NCBI RefSeq assembly: GCF_004519335.1
Contig: NZ_SOZD01000002.1
Coordinates: forward strand, 310,001-374,000
Length of the DNA: 64,000 nt
DNA from: Jiella endophytica
Lineage (GTDB): Bacteria; Pseudomonadota; Alphaproteobacteria; Rhizobiales; Rhizobiaceae
Direction: 5' to 3'
Part shown: one piece after another, positions 8,168 through 18,920 of the stretch
Numbering within the stretch: position 1 is the first letter of the stretch
Layout: every line of letters begins with the position of its first letter
Notes under the pieces: model-generated
Seen by the model: only the letters and a program-made list of their open reading frames with translations
Database searches by the model: none
Told to the model about the DNA's origin: nothing
Program-made: the position numbers and the translations under genes

Positions 8168-9754
8168 ATGCTGCATAGCGCCAAGGGTCTGAACGGCTGC
8201 GTCAGCGCTCCGCACACGGCGGCGGCGCTCGCCGGACAGGCGATCCTCGCCAGAGGCGGAACGGCGATCGAGGCATTGGTCGCGGCGGCCGCCACCATCG
8301 CGGTGGTCTATCCGCACATGAACGGCATCGGCGGCGACGGCTTCTGGATCATCCACCGGCCGGGCGAGGCGCCGGTCGGGATCTCGGGCTGCGGCCGCGC
8401 CGCCGAACTTGCGACGCCCGAGTGGTATGCCGAGCACGGTCACACCGACGCCATGCCGACCCGCGGCGCCCATGCGGCGCTCACCGTGCCCGGCACGATC
8501 TCCGGCTGGGACGAGGCGCTGCGCCTCATCGAGCCGCATCGCCGCATGCCGCTCTCCGATCTCCTGGCAGCCGCCATCGGCCATGCCGAACAGGGCATCG
8601 TCGTCACCGGCAACCAGGCCGACTGCACCGCGGCCAAGCTCGACGGTCTGAAGGACGTGCCGGGTTTTGCCGAGACCTTCCTGATCGATGGAAAGCCGCC
8701 CCGCGAGGGCGACATCCTCAGGCAGCCGGCGCTGGCGGCAACCCTGAGGACCCTGGCCGACGAAGGGCTCGACGGCTTCTATCGCGGCGGCATCGCCAAG
8801 GCGAACGCCGCCTTCCTGGAGGCGGCGGGCTCGCCGCTGCGGCTCGAGGACTTCTACCACTTCGAGGCCGAGACGGTCGAACCGCTCTCCGTCGAGATCT
8901 CGGCGGGCAAACTGTTCAACATGGTGCCGCCGACGCAAGGCGTCTCGTCGCTGATGATCCTGGCCCTGTTCGATCGGCTGGGCGTGTCGGCAGGCGAGGG
9001 CTTCGACCATCTGCACGGGCTGATCGAGGCGACCAAGCAGGCCTTCATCCTCAGGAATGCCGAGCTCGGCGATCCGGATTTCATGGCTCGGCCGGCGAGC
9101 GAATGGCTGACGGAAAAGACCCTGGCGGAGATCTCCGGCAGGATCGACCGCGAGCGCGCGTTTCCCTGGCCGCATTTGGCAAAGCCCGGCGATACGATCT
9201 GGATGGGCGCCGCCGACAGGCACGGCACCGTGGTGAGCTTCATCCAGAGCGTCTTCTGGGAGTTCGGCTCGGGCCTGACCTGCCCCGAGACCGGCGTCTT
9301 CTTCCAGAATCGCGGGGCGGGCTTCTCGCTCTCTCCCGGCCCCAACCAGGTCGGTCCGCGGCGACGGCCGTTCCACACGCTGAACCCGGCGCTGGCGCAG
9401 CTGAAGGACGGGCGCGTCATGGCCTATGGCACGATGGGCGGCGAGGGCCAGCCGCAGACGCAAAGCGCGGTCTTCTCGCGCTATGCGATGTTCGGTGAAG
9501 GCCTGCAGGAGGCGGTGACGGCGCCGCGCTGGCTGCTCGGCAAGACCTGGGGCGACGCGACCACGACGCTGAAGCTGGAAGAGAGGTTTTCGCCGGAACT
9601 CGTCGAGGCCTTGGTGGCTGCCGGCCACGACGTCGAGATCATCCCGGCCTTTTCCGACATGGCCGGCCATGCCGGAGCGGTCGTCCGTCATCCCACCGGC
9701 GTCATCGAGGGGGCGAGCGATCCGCGGGCCGACGGCGCGGCCCTCGCCTTCTGA
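8168..9754 (+). CDS. GGT-fold amidohydrolase (gamma-glutamyltransferase family, possibly oxamate amidohydrolase)
   Basis: N-terminal-nucleophile hydrolase of 528 residues. The autoprocessing/nucleophile Thr is expected at Thr343 in GDTIWMGAADRHGTVVSF, followed by FEFGSG-type and NRGAGFSL segments and GTMGGEGQPQTQ near the C-terminus. There is no signal peptide, whereas classical gamma-glutamyltranspeptidases are exported; the cytoplasmic form and the DT(I/V)WMG sequence recall the HpxW oxamate amidohydrolase branch. It sits 12 bp behind the TRAP permease with GAGGGAGAAG before the ATG, so the imported solute is probably its substrate. The family is certain. The oxamate-type substrate is an inference supported by the TakP-like binding protein, because oxamate is isosteric with pyruvate. 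Confidence 0.8.
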   Translation: MLHSAKGLNGCVSAPHTAAALAGQAILARGGTAIEALVAAAATIAVVYPHMNGIGGDGFWIIHRPGEAPVGISGCGRAAELATPEWYAEHGHTDAMPTRGAHAALTVPGTISGWDEALRLIEPHRRMPLSDLLAAAIGHAEQGIVVTGNQADCTAAKLDGLKDVPGFAETFLIDGKPPREGDILRQPALAATLRTLADEGLDGFYRGGIAKANAAFLEAAGSPLRLEDFYHFEAETVEPLSVEISAGKLFNMVPPTQGVSSLMILALFDRLGVSAGEGFDHLHGLIEATKQAFILRNAELGDPDFMARPASEWLTEKTLAEISGRIDRERAFPWPHLAKPGDTIWMGAADRHGTVVSFIQSVFWEFGSGLTCPETGVFFQNRGAGFSLSPGPNQVGPRRRPFHTLNPALAQLKDGRVMAYGTMGGEGQPQTQSAVFSRYAMFGEGLQEAVTAPRWLLGKTWGDATTTLKLEERFSPELVEALVAAGHDVEIIPAFSDMAGHAGAVVRHPTGVIEGASDPRADGAALAF

Positions 9755-9766
9755 GGCTGGCCGAGG

Positions 9767-10525
9767 TCATCCCGTCACGAAATAGTAGGCGGCGAGCGAC
9801 AGGCCGATGGCGATGACGAACAGGCGGATGGCGATCTGCGGCACTCGCTTGGCAACCCAGACGCCTGAATAGCCGCCGAGCGCGACGCCCGGGATCATCG
9901 CCAGCGCGCCGGCCCAGTCGACGACGCCGCCCGAGACGAAGACGACGATGGCGACGATCGCGATGACATTGGCGAGGACGTTCTTCACCGCGTTCAGCCG
10001 GTGATAGTCGCCGCTCTCGGTCAGCCCCAGCGTCGCCAGCATCATGATGCCCATGCCGGCGCCGAAGAAGCCGCCATAGATGGCGGTGACGAACTGCATT
10101 GCAGGGCCGGAGCGACTGCGGCCTGCGGCGGCGGCGTCCTCCTGATGCCTCTGCTTCGGCCGCAGCCAGGGGCCCGCAGCAAAGAGCGCCGTTGCGCCGA
10201 GCAGCAGCCAGGGCACCGCCGCGGAGAACTCGGCATTGTCGAGCCACAGAAGCAGCATCGCCCCGAGGACGGAGCCGACCACCGAGACGAGCGCCAGGAG
10301 GATGATTCCCCGCCATATCGACCGGAGGTCCTTCAGATAGGGCAGCGTCGAGGTGAAATAGCCGGGGAGCTGGGCGATCGACGACGTGGCGTTGGCCGAG
10401 ATCGGCGGCACGCCCGCCAAGGACAGCGCCCCGAAGGTCAGGAACGTGCCGCCGCCGGCAACGGCGTTGATCGCACTGGCGGCAAAACCGGCGACGAAGA
10501 GGAGCGCAATGGTGAGGAAGGACAT
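9767..10525 (-). CDS. TSUP family permease (TauE/SafE-like)
   Basis: Integral membrane protein of 252 residues with about seven to eight hydrophobic segments, family TauE/SafE (sulfite exporter / sulfonate or anion permease). Typical segments are GFAASAINAVAGGGTFLTF near the N-terminus, ANATSSIAQLPGY, and YGGFFGAGMGIMMLA at the start of the second half, the internal repeat of this family. I chose the ATG at 10525 (MSFLTIALL), since the upstream ATG adds a non-hydrophobic leader of 15 residues. It converges with the GGT-fold gene, leaving only 12 bp between stops. The substrate cannot be told from sequence. Confidence 0.85.
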   Translation of the reverse strand: MSFLTIALLFVAGFAASAINAVAGGGTFLTFGALSLAGVPPISANATSSIAQLPGYFTSTLPYLKDLRSIWRGIILLALVSVVGSVLGAMLLLWLDNAEFSAAVPWLLLGATALFAAGPWLRPKQRHQEDAAAAGRSRSGPAMQFVTAIYGGFFGAGMGIMMLATLGLTESGDYHRLNAVKNVLANVIAIVAIVVFVSGGVVDWAGALAMIPGVALGGYSGVWVAKRVPQIAIRLFVIAIGLSLAAYYFVTG

Positions 10526-10714
10526 GGGCGAGAATCGGTTGATCGGGACGGATCGCCCCGTGTTGCGCAATCTGCCCCCGACCTCACCATGGACGGCCTG
10601 CTCCCGCGCCGCTCCATTTCAGCGAAGCCAACATGTCAGGCATTCCCCACGGCACGCGGCGTTCGGGATCATCAACAACAACGGTCAGGCGGTCGGTAGG
10701 CCCCTGAGAATCAC

Positions 10715-10987
10715 TCAGACGCCCTCGGCTTTCAGGGCCCTGTCGATGAGCTGCCGAACAAGCTTGTCATAGGAGACGTCTTGCTTCTTTGCCAGCAGCT
10801 TCAGGGCCTCGATCTGCCTTTTCGGCAGAGAGAGAAGCAGGCGCTCCTCTTCATCTGGAAATTCGAACGTCATCGGCCGGAATCCGGAGAGATCATACTC
10901 CGTCAGGTCCGCATGAGCGACAAACTCTTCAGCCTCCTCATCGGTCAGGAGAACCGGCATCTTTTTCAGCGTCTTTGAGTCGGGCAT
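10715..10987 (-). CDS. brnA: BrnA-like antitoxin (CopG/ribbon-helix-helix)
   Basis: Acidic then basic protein of 90 residues. The N-terminal part (MPVLLTDEEAEEFVAHADLTEYDLS) and the C-terminal ribbon-helix-helix-like segment (RLLLSLPKRQIEALKLLAKKQDVSYDKLVRQLIDRAL) match the BrnA antitoxin pattern. It binds and neutralises BrnT and is expected to repress the operon. The ATG at 10987 lies inside the end of the toxin gene, a 50-base overlap in another frame, which is usual for this pair. A longer in-frame ORF upstream is only the shadow of brnT. Confidence 0.8.
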   Translation of the reverse strand: MPDSKTLKKMPVLLTDEEAEEFVAHADLTEYDLSGFRPMTFEFPDEEERLLLSLPKRQIEALKLLAKKQDVSYDKLVRQLIDRALKAEGV

Positions 10988-11261
10988 AGGCGGACACCTC
11001 TTTGCGATGCATGTAGCGGGCACTGACAGGACGGACGAAGGTCTTGCCGTCCCGCTGGCGCAACGTGAATGCCACGAAGAGCCAGCGTCCGCCCGCTGTC
11101 CGACCGATCGCCCGCAGTCTCTGCTCGTCGCGGAAATGCGTGGGATCAGCATAGACCGATGGGCTGCTGCGAAAAAGCCTTTCGATTTCCACCTGCGAGA
11201 CGCCATGGCCGCCGCATTTCGGCCAGTTGCCCTCGTCCCAATCGATGTCCGCAACCTTCAT
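10938..11261 (-). CDS. brnT: BrnT-like toxin ribonuclease
   Basis: Protein of 107 residues beginning MKVADIDWDEGNWPKCGGHG, the BrnT pattern D-x-x-N-x-x-K-x-x-HGV that follows the first strand. The core continues with RLRAIGRTAGGRWLFVAFTLR and ends with VRPVSARYMHRKEVSAY, which carry the conserved Arg and Tyr of this RelE-fold endoribonuclease. It cleaves RNA and arrests growth when free of BrnA. The start at 11261 was chosen over an ATG 15 bases upstream because BrnT proteins begin at this point. The toxin-first order with the antitoxin overlapping downstream is the usual brnTA arrangement. Confidence 0.82.
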   Translation of the reverse strand: MKVADIDWDEGNWPKCGGHGVSQVEIERLFRSSPSVYADPTHFRDEQRLRAIGRTAGGRWLFVAFTLRQRDGKTFVRPVSARYMHRKEVSAYARLKDAEKDAGSPDR

Positions 11262-11365
11262 GCGCCCACGGTGCATCCTCGGTTTCGTCGGGACAAGCGC
11301 CGGATCAGTCTAAAGACGGACGAGAAGGCAATTCGTGGTCCCCGCCCGTCGATCAAGCACGGCTC

Positions 11366-12190
11366 TCAGTCGACGAAGGCCCGCTCGACGACATAGGTGC
11401 CGGGCTTGTTGTTGGCGCCTTCCTCGAAGCCCCGCGCTTGGAGGAGCCCCTCGATCTCCCGCAGCATCGCCATCGATCCGCAGATCATCGCCCGGTCGGT
11501 TTCCGGGTTTAGCGGCTCGATGCCGAGGTCGGTGAACAGCTTGCCACTCTCGATCAGCTTGGTGACGCGTTCGCCGCGCGGCTCGCCCTCTCGGGTGGAG
11601 CTTGCGTGGAACAACAGCTTGTCGCCGACGAATTCGCTCATCAGCTCGTCGTTGCGTGTGTTCTCGACGAGCTCGCGGCCGTAGTTAAGCTCGGCGCTCT
11701 CACGGCAGGTCTGGGTGAGGATGACCTGGTCGAACTTCTCGTAGGTCTCCGGGTCGCGGATGACCGAAGCAAACGGCGCAATGCCGGTGCCTGTCGAAAA
11801 CAGGAAGAGCCGCTTTCCCGGGATCAGGGCGTCATGCACCAGCGTGCCCGTCGGCTTCTTGCGCATCAGCACCGTGTCGCCGACCTTGATCTTCTGCAGG
11901 TGCTCGGTGAGAGGACCTTCCGGCACCTTGATCGAGAAGAATTCGAGCTCTTCGTCCCAGGCCGGGCTGGCGATGGAATAGGCGCGGAACACCGGCTTTG
12001 CCGCATTCGGCAGACCGATCATGACGAACTCGCCGGAGCGGAAGCGGAAGCTCTGCGGCCGGGTCATGCGGAAGGAGAACAGCCGGTCGGTATAGTGCTT
12101 CACCGCCGTCACATTTTCAGCGAAGACGCCTGCCGGGATCGGGAATTCGGTCGCTTCGGCAGCGTCGTCGGTGGCGGCAACAGAACTCAT
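11366..12190 (-). CDS. fpr: Ferredoxin-NADP reductase
   Basis: FAD flavoprotein of 274 residues that exchanges electrons between NADPH and ferredoxin or flavodoxin, often linked to oxidative stress or nitrogen metabolism. The FAD-binding domain has RAYSIASP (the R-x-Y-S flavin motif), and the NADP domain has STGTGIAPF and the MICGSMAM segment. The C-terminus GTYVVERAFVD matches the bacterial subclass seen in Azotobacter and rhizobia. The ATG at 12190 has GGAAGG eight bases upstream; the in-frame ATG 15 bases earlier overlaps that site. It is transcribed from the minus strand after a hairpin at 12213-12248. Confidence 0.93.
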   Translation of the reverse strand: MSSVAATDDAAEATEFPIPAGVFAENVTAVKHYTDRLFSFRMTRPQSFRFRSGEFVMIGLPNAAKPVFRAYSIASPAWDEELEFFSIKVPEGPLTEHLQKIKVGDTVLMRKKPTGTLVHDALIPGKRLFLFSTGTGIAPFASVIRDPETYEKFDQVILTQTCRESAELNYGRELVENTRNDELMSEFVGDKLLFHASSTREGEPRGERVTKLIESGKLFTDLGIEPLNPETDRAMICGSMAMLREIEGLLQARGFEEGANNKPGTYVVERAFVD

Positions 12191-12212
12191 CGATCGTCCT
12201 TCCATGCTTTAA

Positions 12213-12248
12213 GGCGAGCCGGGCTCCCGTCCGGGCGCCCGGCTCGCC
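12213..12248 (-). terminator. GC-rich hairpin between PepSY-like gene and fpr
   Basis: Perfect 11-base inverted repeat GGCGAGCCGGG / CCCGGCTCGCC with a 14-base loop, followed on the minus strand only by TTAAAG. It may end the transcript of the small upstream gene or act as an attenuator for fpr, whose start codon is 23 bases further on. Confidence 0.45.
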
Positions 12249-12375
12249 AGCAATTCATCACGGGTCCCGGCCAGCTGCAGGGACTGCTCTGCGGCGCAAC
12301 ATAGTTGCGGAGAGGCCGGAGCGCAGCGTCCGGTGTTCCAATTCGCCGCGAAGTTTGGAAAAAAATTCGCCGCGA

Positions 12376-12696
12376 TCAGTCGCCGAACAGTCCCGAGCTC
12401 TTCGGCGGATGGCCGTCGCCCGTCTTGGCGTCGTAGTCGATATGCACTTCGGCGCCGTCATTCATGTAGTAGACGACGTGATAGTCACCGTCGGAATAGT
12501 CGATGCTCTTGATCGCGTAGAAGCCGGGGCGCTCTTCAGCCGTGGCGACCACCTTCGACAGCTTGACGCTGCCCTGCGGCGGCAGACCCTTCAGCGGGTC
12601 GTTGTCGTCGCCGTTCTGGTTGGTCGCTGCGATCGCCGTGCCCATCAGCAGGCCGGAAAGAAGGATGCCGGCGGCAATTTGACGATGGATCTGCAT
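12376..12696 (-). CDS. Small secreted PepSY-like protein
   Basis: Protein of 106 residues with an N-terminal signal peptide (IHRQIAAGILLSGLLMGTAIA, cleavage after AIA) and a mature domain of about 80 residues. The segment VVATAEERPGFYAIKSIDYSDGDYHVVYYMNDGAEVHIDYDAKTG has the alpha/beta pattern of PepSY-type domains, although key family features are few. I chose the ATG at 12696 because it places the signal peptide at the N-terminus; an upstream ATG at 12780 adds a non-conserved leader. Periplasmic location is likely, function unknown. It lies downstream of metH on the same strand, with 122 bp between. Confidence 0.65.
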   Translation of the reverse strand: MQIHRQIAAGILLSGLLMGTAIAATNQNGDDNDPLKGLPPQGSVKLSKVVATAEERPGFYAIKSIDYSDGDYHVVYYMNDGAEVHIDYDAKTGDGHPPKSSGLFGD

Positions 12697-12818
12697 TGTC
12701 GGGAAAATTCCATGGGAGGGAGGGATGATGTCGATGGCGACAGAACCGCTCCGCATCCCGCCGAGTTCCGTATTCGTCAATTACCGTCCATTCATCCGGG
12801 CAGTGACCGGCGGCGGCC

Positions 12819-16616
<3,798 letters not shown>

Positions 16617-16653
16617 GAGCGTCGCATATCCTTTTGGGTCGGCGTCCAGATCA

Positions 16654-16671
16654 CATAAAGATATTCTTATG
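16654..16671 (-). promoter_or_regulatory. Palindromic operator upstream of metH
   Basis: The 18-base imperfect palindrome CATAAAGATATTCTTATG (seven of nine positions symmetric) sits in AT-rich sequence immediately upstream of metH. It resembles sites assigned by comparative genomics to ArsR-family regulators (SamR/SahR type) of methionine-cycle genes in alphaproteobacteria. The matching factor is not encoded in the window. Confidence 0.55.
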
Positions 16672-16811
16672 TCAACAAATGGACTGGCGGGGCCGTTGTT
16701 TCAATTCCCGTCATGCTGGTTGGGAGAGCGTCTCGACCGGTGGCGTCACTATGCCCGCAGGCTGCCCAACCAGCTCCTCATCCTGAGATGCGACGCCGGG
16801 CGCCCCGATAG

Positions 16812-16973
16812 CCCCTCATCCTGAGGTGCGAGCGCAGCGAGCCTCGAAGGGCGAGGGGCGCCGGGCGCAAAGGCTTCCGCTCAAGTCGATTGCCAGCGTC
16901 ATCGTCGAGCCACGCCCTCGCCCTTCGAGGCTCTCCCGCTTTGCAAGCGGGCTCGCGCCTCAGGATGAGGGCG
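16812..16973. repeat. Inverted pair of Rhizobiales-type palindromic repeats
   Basis: Two copies of one element in opposite orientation: 16812-16860 (CCTCATCCTGAGGTGC...CCTCGAAGGGCGAGG) and 16913-16973 (its reverse complement with a different central loop). The same pair occurs at 42923-43067. Each unit is itself a hairpin joined by the CTCATCCTGAGG and CTCGAAGGGCGAG ends. The rest of the 432-bp metH-DUF1810 gap (16617-17048) holds the metH operator and no gene. Confidence 0.85.
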
Positions 16974-17048
16974 ACTTCAACGGCCCTTCTCCAAGGCGAC
17001 TGAGAGGCCAGAGCAAGACCGCCCGGAGGGCGACTGGGGCGGTGGCGC

Positions 17049-17456
17049 TCAAATCCGGGCAATGGTTGCACCGTCCTCGTCGTCATCGAAGAACGTTACG
17101 AGCGCCCGCTTGAACGTCTCGTCGGCAGGATCGGCGCGATGAAACAGCGTCATCGAGGAATGAAACTTCATGTCGTCCGGCGAGCCGAAGATCCCATGGA
17201 CACTCTTGTCAGGGTGCGAGAGCACGGCTTCGGTACAATCGCGAACCCGTGGCCCGAGTAGCGGATGGGCGAGATAGTCCCGGGCTTCGTCGAGCGAGAC
17301 GATGGCGTAGCGCTGGGCCATCGGCGAGGAGCCGAGGCCTTCGATCTGCGGAAAGACGAACCACATCCAGTGGCTCTGCTTGCGGCCGGCCCGAAGCTCG
17401 GCGAGCGCCCGCTGATAGACCGGCGACTGGGCCTCGACGAAACGGTCGAGCGACAT
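17049..17456 (-). CDS. DUF1810 family protein (YccJ/Calpastatin-like)
   Basis: Protein of 135 residues starting MSLDRFVEAQSPVYQRALAE and containing HWMWFVFPQIEGLG, the signature of DUF1810, followed by YAIVSLDEARDYLAHPLLG and SPDDMKFHSSMTLF. The ATG at 17456 has GGAGG spaced about eight bases upstream, which decides the start. The family is helical and cytoplasmic and has no established biochemical role. It lies just after the MarR-GNAT gene on the same strand, with 86 bases between, and may share its transcript. Confidence 0.85.
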   Translation of the reverse strand: MSLDRFVEAQSPVYQRALAELRAGRKQSHWMWFVFPQIEGLGSSPMAQRYAIVSLDEARDYLAHPLLGPRVRDCTEAVLSHPDKSVHGIFGSPDDMKFHSSMTLFHRADPADETFKRALVTFFDDDEDGATIARI

Positions 17457-17542
17457 CGTGGTGCCTCCTTCTCCGCCTTGGTCGGAGTTCCGGCGCGTGC
17501 CGGCCATGGGGTCGGCTCCGGCCGTCGGCTGAGACATAGGTC

Positions 17543-18418
17543 TCAGAGCGGCTTTTCGAAGAAGAAATCCGGATAGGGATCGTCGTTGAAGCGCTCGATC
17601 TCGGTCCAGCCGGACTTGCGATACATGGCGATCGCTTCGGGGAGCGCCTTGTTGGTGTCGAGCCGCAGCAAGGAGACGCCGAGTTCGCGGGCGATCGCCT
17701 CGAGCCGCTCCATCAGCCTTCTTGCAAGCCCCAGTCCGCGCGCCGACGGCGCGATCCACAGCCGCTTCACCTCGGAATAGTCCGCAGAGGTTCCCTTCAG
17801 CCCGACGCAACCGACGGGCATTTCGTCGGAAAAGGCGACGAGGAAGGCGCCGCGAGGGCGGATCATCGCCGTAGCGTCCGGGTCCTTCGACAGTTTGACG
17901 TCGAAGCCCCCTTCGAAGCGCTGGGCGAGCTCGTCATAGTATTCGCCGAGGCAGTAGCGAGCGTCGTCTGACCGCGGGTCCATTTCGCGGAGTTCGATCC
18001 GCTCCCTGAGGAGGGCCGAGGCGACGAGATCCATCGCCGCCAGCAGTCGTTCGCCGTCGCCGTGCTGCGACAACAGCTTCTCGGCGCGCGCATTCGACAG
18101 CGCCTCATAGGCGGCGAATTCGGCCTCCCCCGCTGCGGTCAGCCGAGCAGTCCGCCGGCGCGCATCGTCCGGATGCGGCTCGGTGGCGATGAGGCCTTCG
18201 TCTTCGAGGGATCGGAGCAACCGGCTCATCAGCCCGGAATCAAGATCGAGCCTGGCGCGGATCTCGGCGACATCCTGGATCCCGCGGCCGACCGCATTGA
18301 TGACGCGAGCGGCACCGAGCGGTCTGCCACGACCGAGGAAGGATTGGTCGAGCGCGCCCACCTCGACGGTGACAGCGCGCGCAAACCGGCGAAAGCGGGA
18401 AACGGGATCGAGCGACAT
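17543..18418 (-). CDS. MarR-family regulator fused to GNAT acetyltransferase
   Basis: Protein of 291 residues with two domains. Residues 1-145 form a MarR winged helix (LDSGLMSRLLRSLEDEGLIATEPHPDDARRRTARLT, recognition helix then wing). Residues 150-291 form a GNAT acetyltransferase with the acetyl-CoA loop ARGLGLARRL and the terminal strand KSGWTEIERFN...DFFFEKPL. Such fusions are known in Rhizobiales; the small molecule or amine they sense and acetylate is generally unknown. A perfect 22-bp palindrome starts two bases before the ATG, which points to autoregulation. Confidence 0.9.
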   Translation of the reverse strand: MSLDPVSRFRRFARAVTVEVGALDQSFLGRGRPLGAARVINAVGRGIQDVAEIRARLDLDSGLMSRLLRSLEDEGLIATEPHPDDARRRTARLTAAGEAEFAAYEALSNARAEKLLSQHGDGERLLAAMDLVASALLRERIELREMDPRSDDARYCLGEYYDELAQRFEGGFDVKLSKDPDATAMIRPRGAFLVAFSDEMPVGCVGLKGTSADYSEVKRLWIAPSARGLGLARRLMERLEAIARELGVSLLRLDTNKALPEAIAMYRKSGWTEIERFNDDPYPDFFFEKPL

Positions 18419-18419
18419 G

Positions 18420-18441
18420 ATATCTGACTTTAGTCAGATAT
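18420..18441 (-). promoter_or_regulatory. Perfect palindromic operator of the MarR-GNAT gene
   Basis: ATATCTGACT-TT-AGTCAGATAT is a perfect 10+2+10 palindrome ending two bases before the start codon. Length and symmetry fit a MarR dimer site, and its position would block transcription initiation or the ribosome-binding region. No Shine-Dalgarno sequence is seen apart from this element, so the mRNA may be leaderless or start inside the palindrome. Confidence 0.75.
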
Positions 18442-18488
18442 TCTCTCCGGTCAATTGCCGTGGCGGGTCGTCGGAAATCCGGCGGGGT

Positions 18489-18767
18489 TCAAAGATCGTC
18501 GATCAGATCGAGGGTCTCGGCCGGCATCGATGCTTCGGAGAGTTTGAAGCGGTGCACGGCGCCGCTGTCGTCGGTCACCGTCACGCGATAGTCGTGCATG
18601 TCGGCTGCGCCTGGATGCGGCGTCGCCTGCTCCAGCCTGCGAAGGACGGCCGGATCGAAGGCGGCCTGCAGCTTCGCCTGCATCGCGGCCGGCAGGCGGC
18701 CGCCATCAATCGTCTTGTCGATGCCCATCCCCGGCAGGCCGCCGCTCGATGTAATCTTCACGATCAT
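18489..18767 (-). CDS. Emfourin-like inhibitor of protealysin-type protease
   Basis: Protein of 92 residues starting MIVKITSSGGLPGMGIDKTIDGGRLPA, with a core AAFDPAVLRRLEQ and C-terminal strands DYRVTVTDDSGAVHRFKLSEASMP. This pattern fits emfourin, the small cytoplasmic proteinaceous inhibitor encoded beside protealysin genes. No signal peptide is present, matching its leaderless partner. It lies downstream of the M4 peptidase gene on the same strand, 153 bases away, as in known protealysin-emfourin operons. The assignment rests on the pattern and neighbourhood together. Confidence 0.72.
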   Translation of the reverse strand: MIVKITSSGGLPGMGIDKTIDGGRLPAAMQAKLQAAFDPAVLRRLEQATPHPGAADMHDYRVTVTDDSGAVHRFKLSEASMPAETLDLIDDL

Positions 18768-18920
18768 CGCTCAATCCCCCCGCCGAAGCGCTGCCCGCCA
18801 TACCGAGACGTCACCGGATATAGTCCGCGCTCTTCCCCGGACCGGCGGCATGCCTCACAAAACGGCCGTGACAGCAGGATGGCAGGTGGCGCCGCAATCG
18901 CCACAAGGTGGCGGAAGTGC

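Noticed and set aside
16617-16800. Possible SAM or SAH riboswitch before metH
   Set aside because: I found no conserved SAM-II or SAH core or matching helices in the short leader; a protein operator explains the palindrome better.
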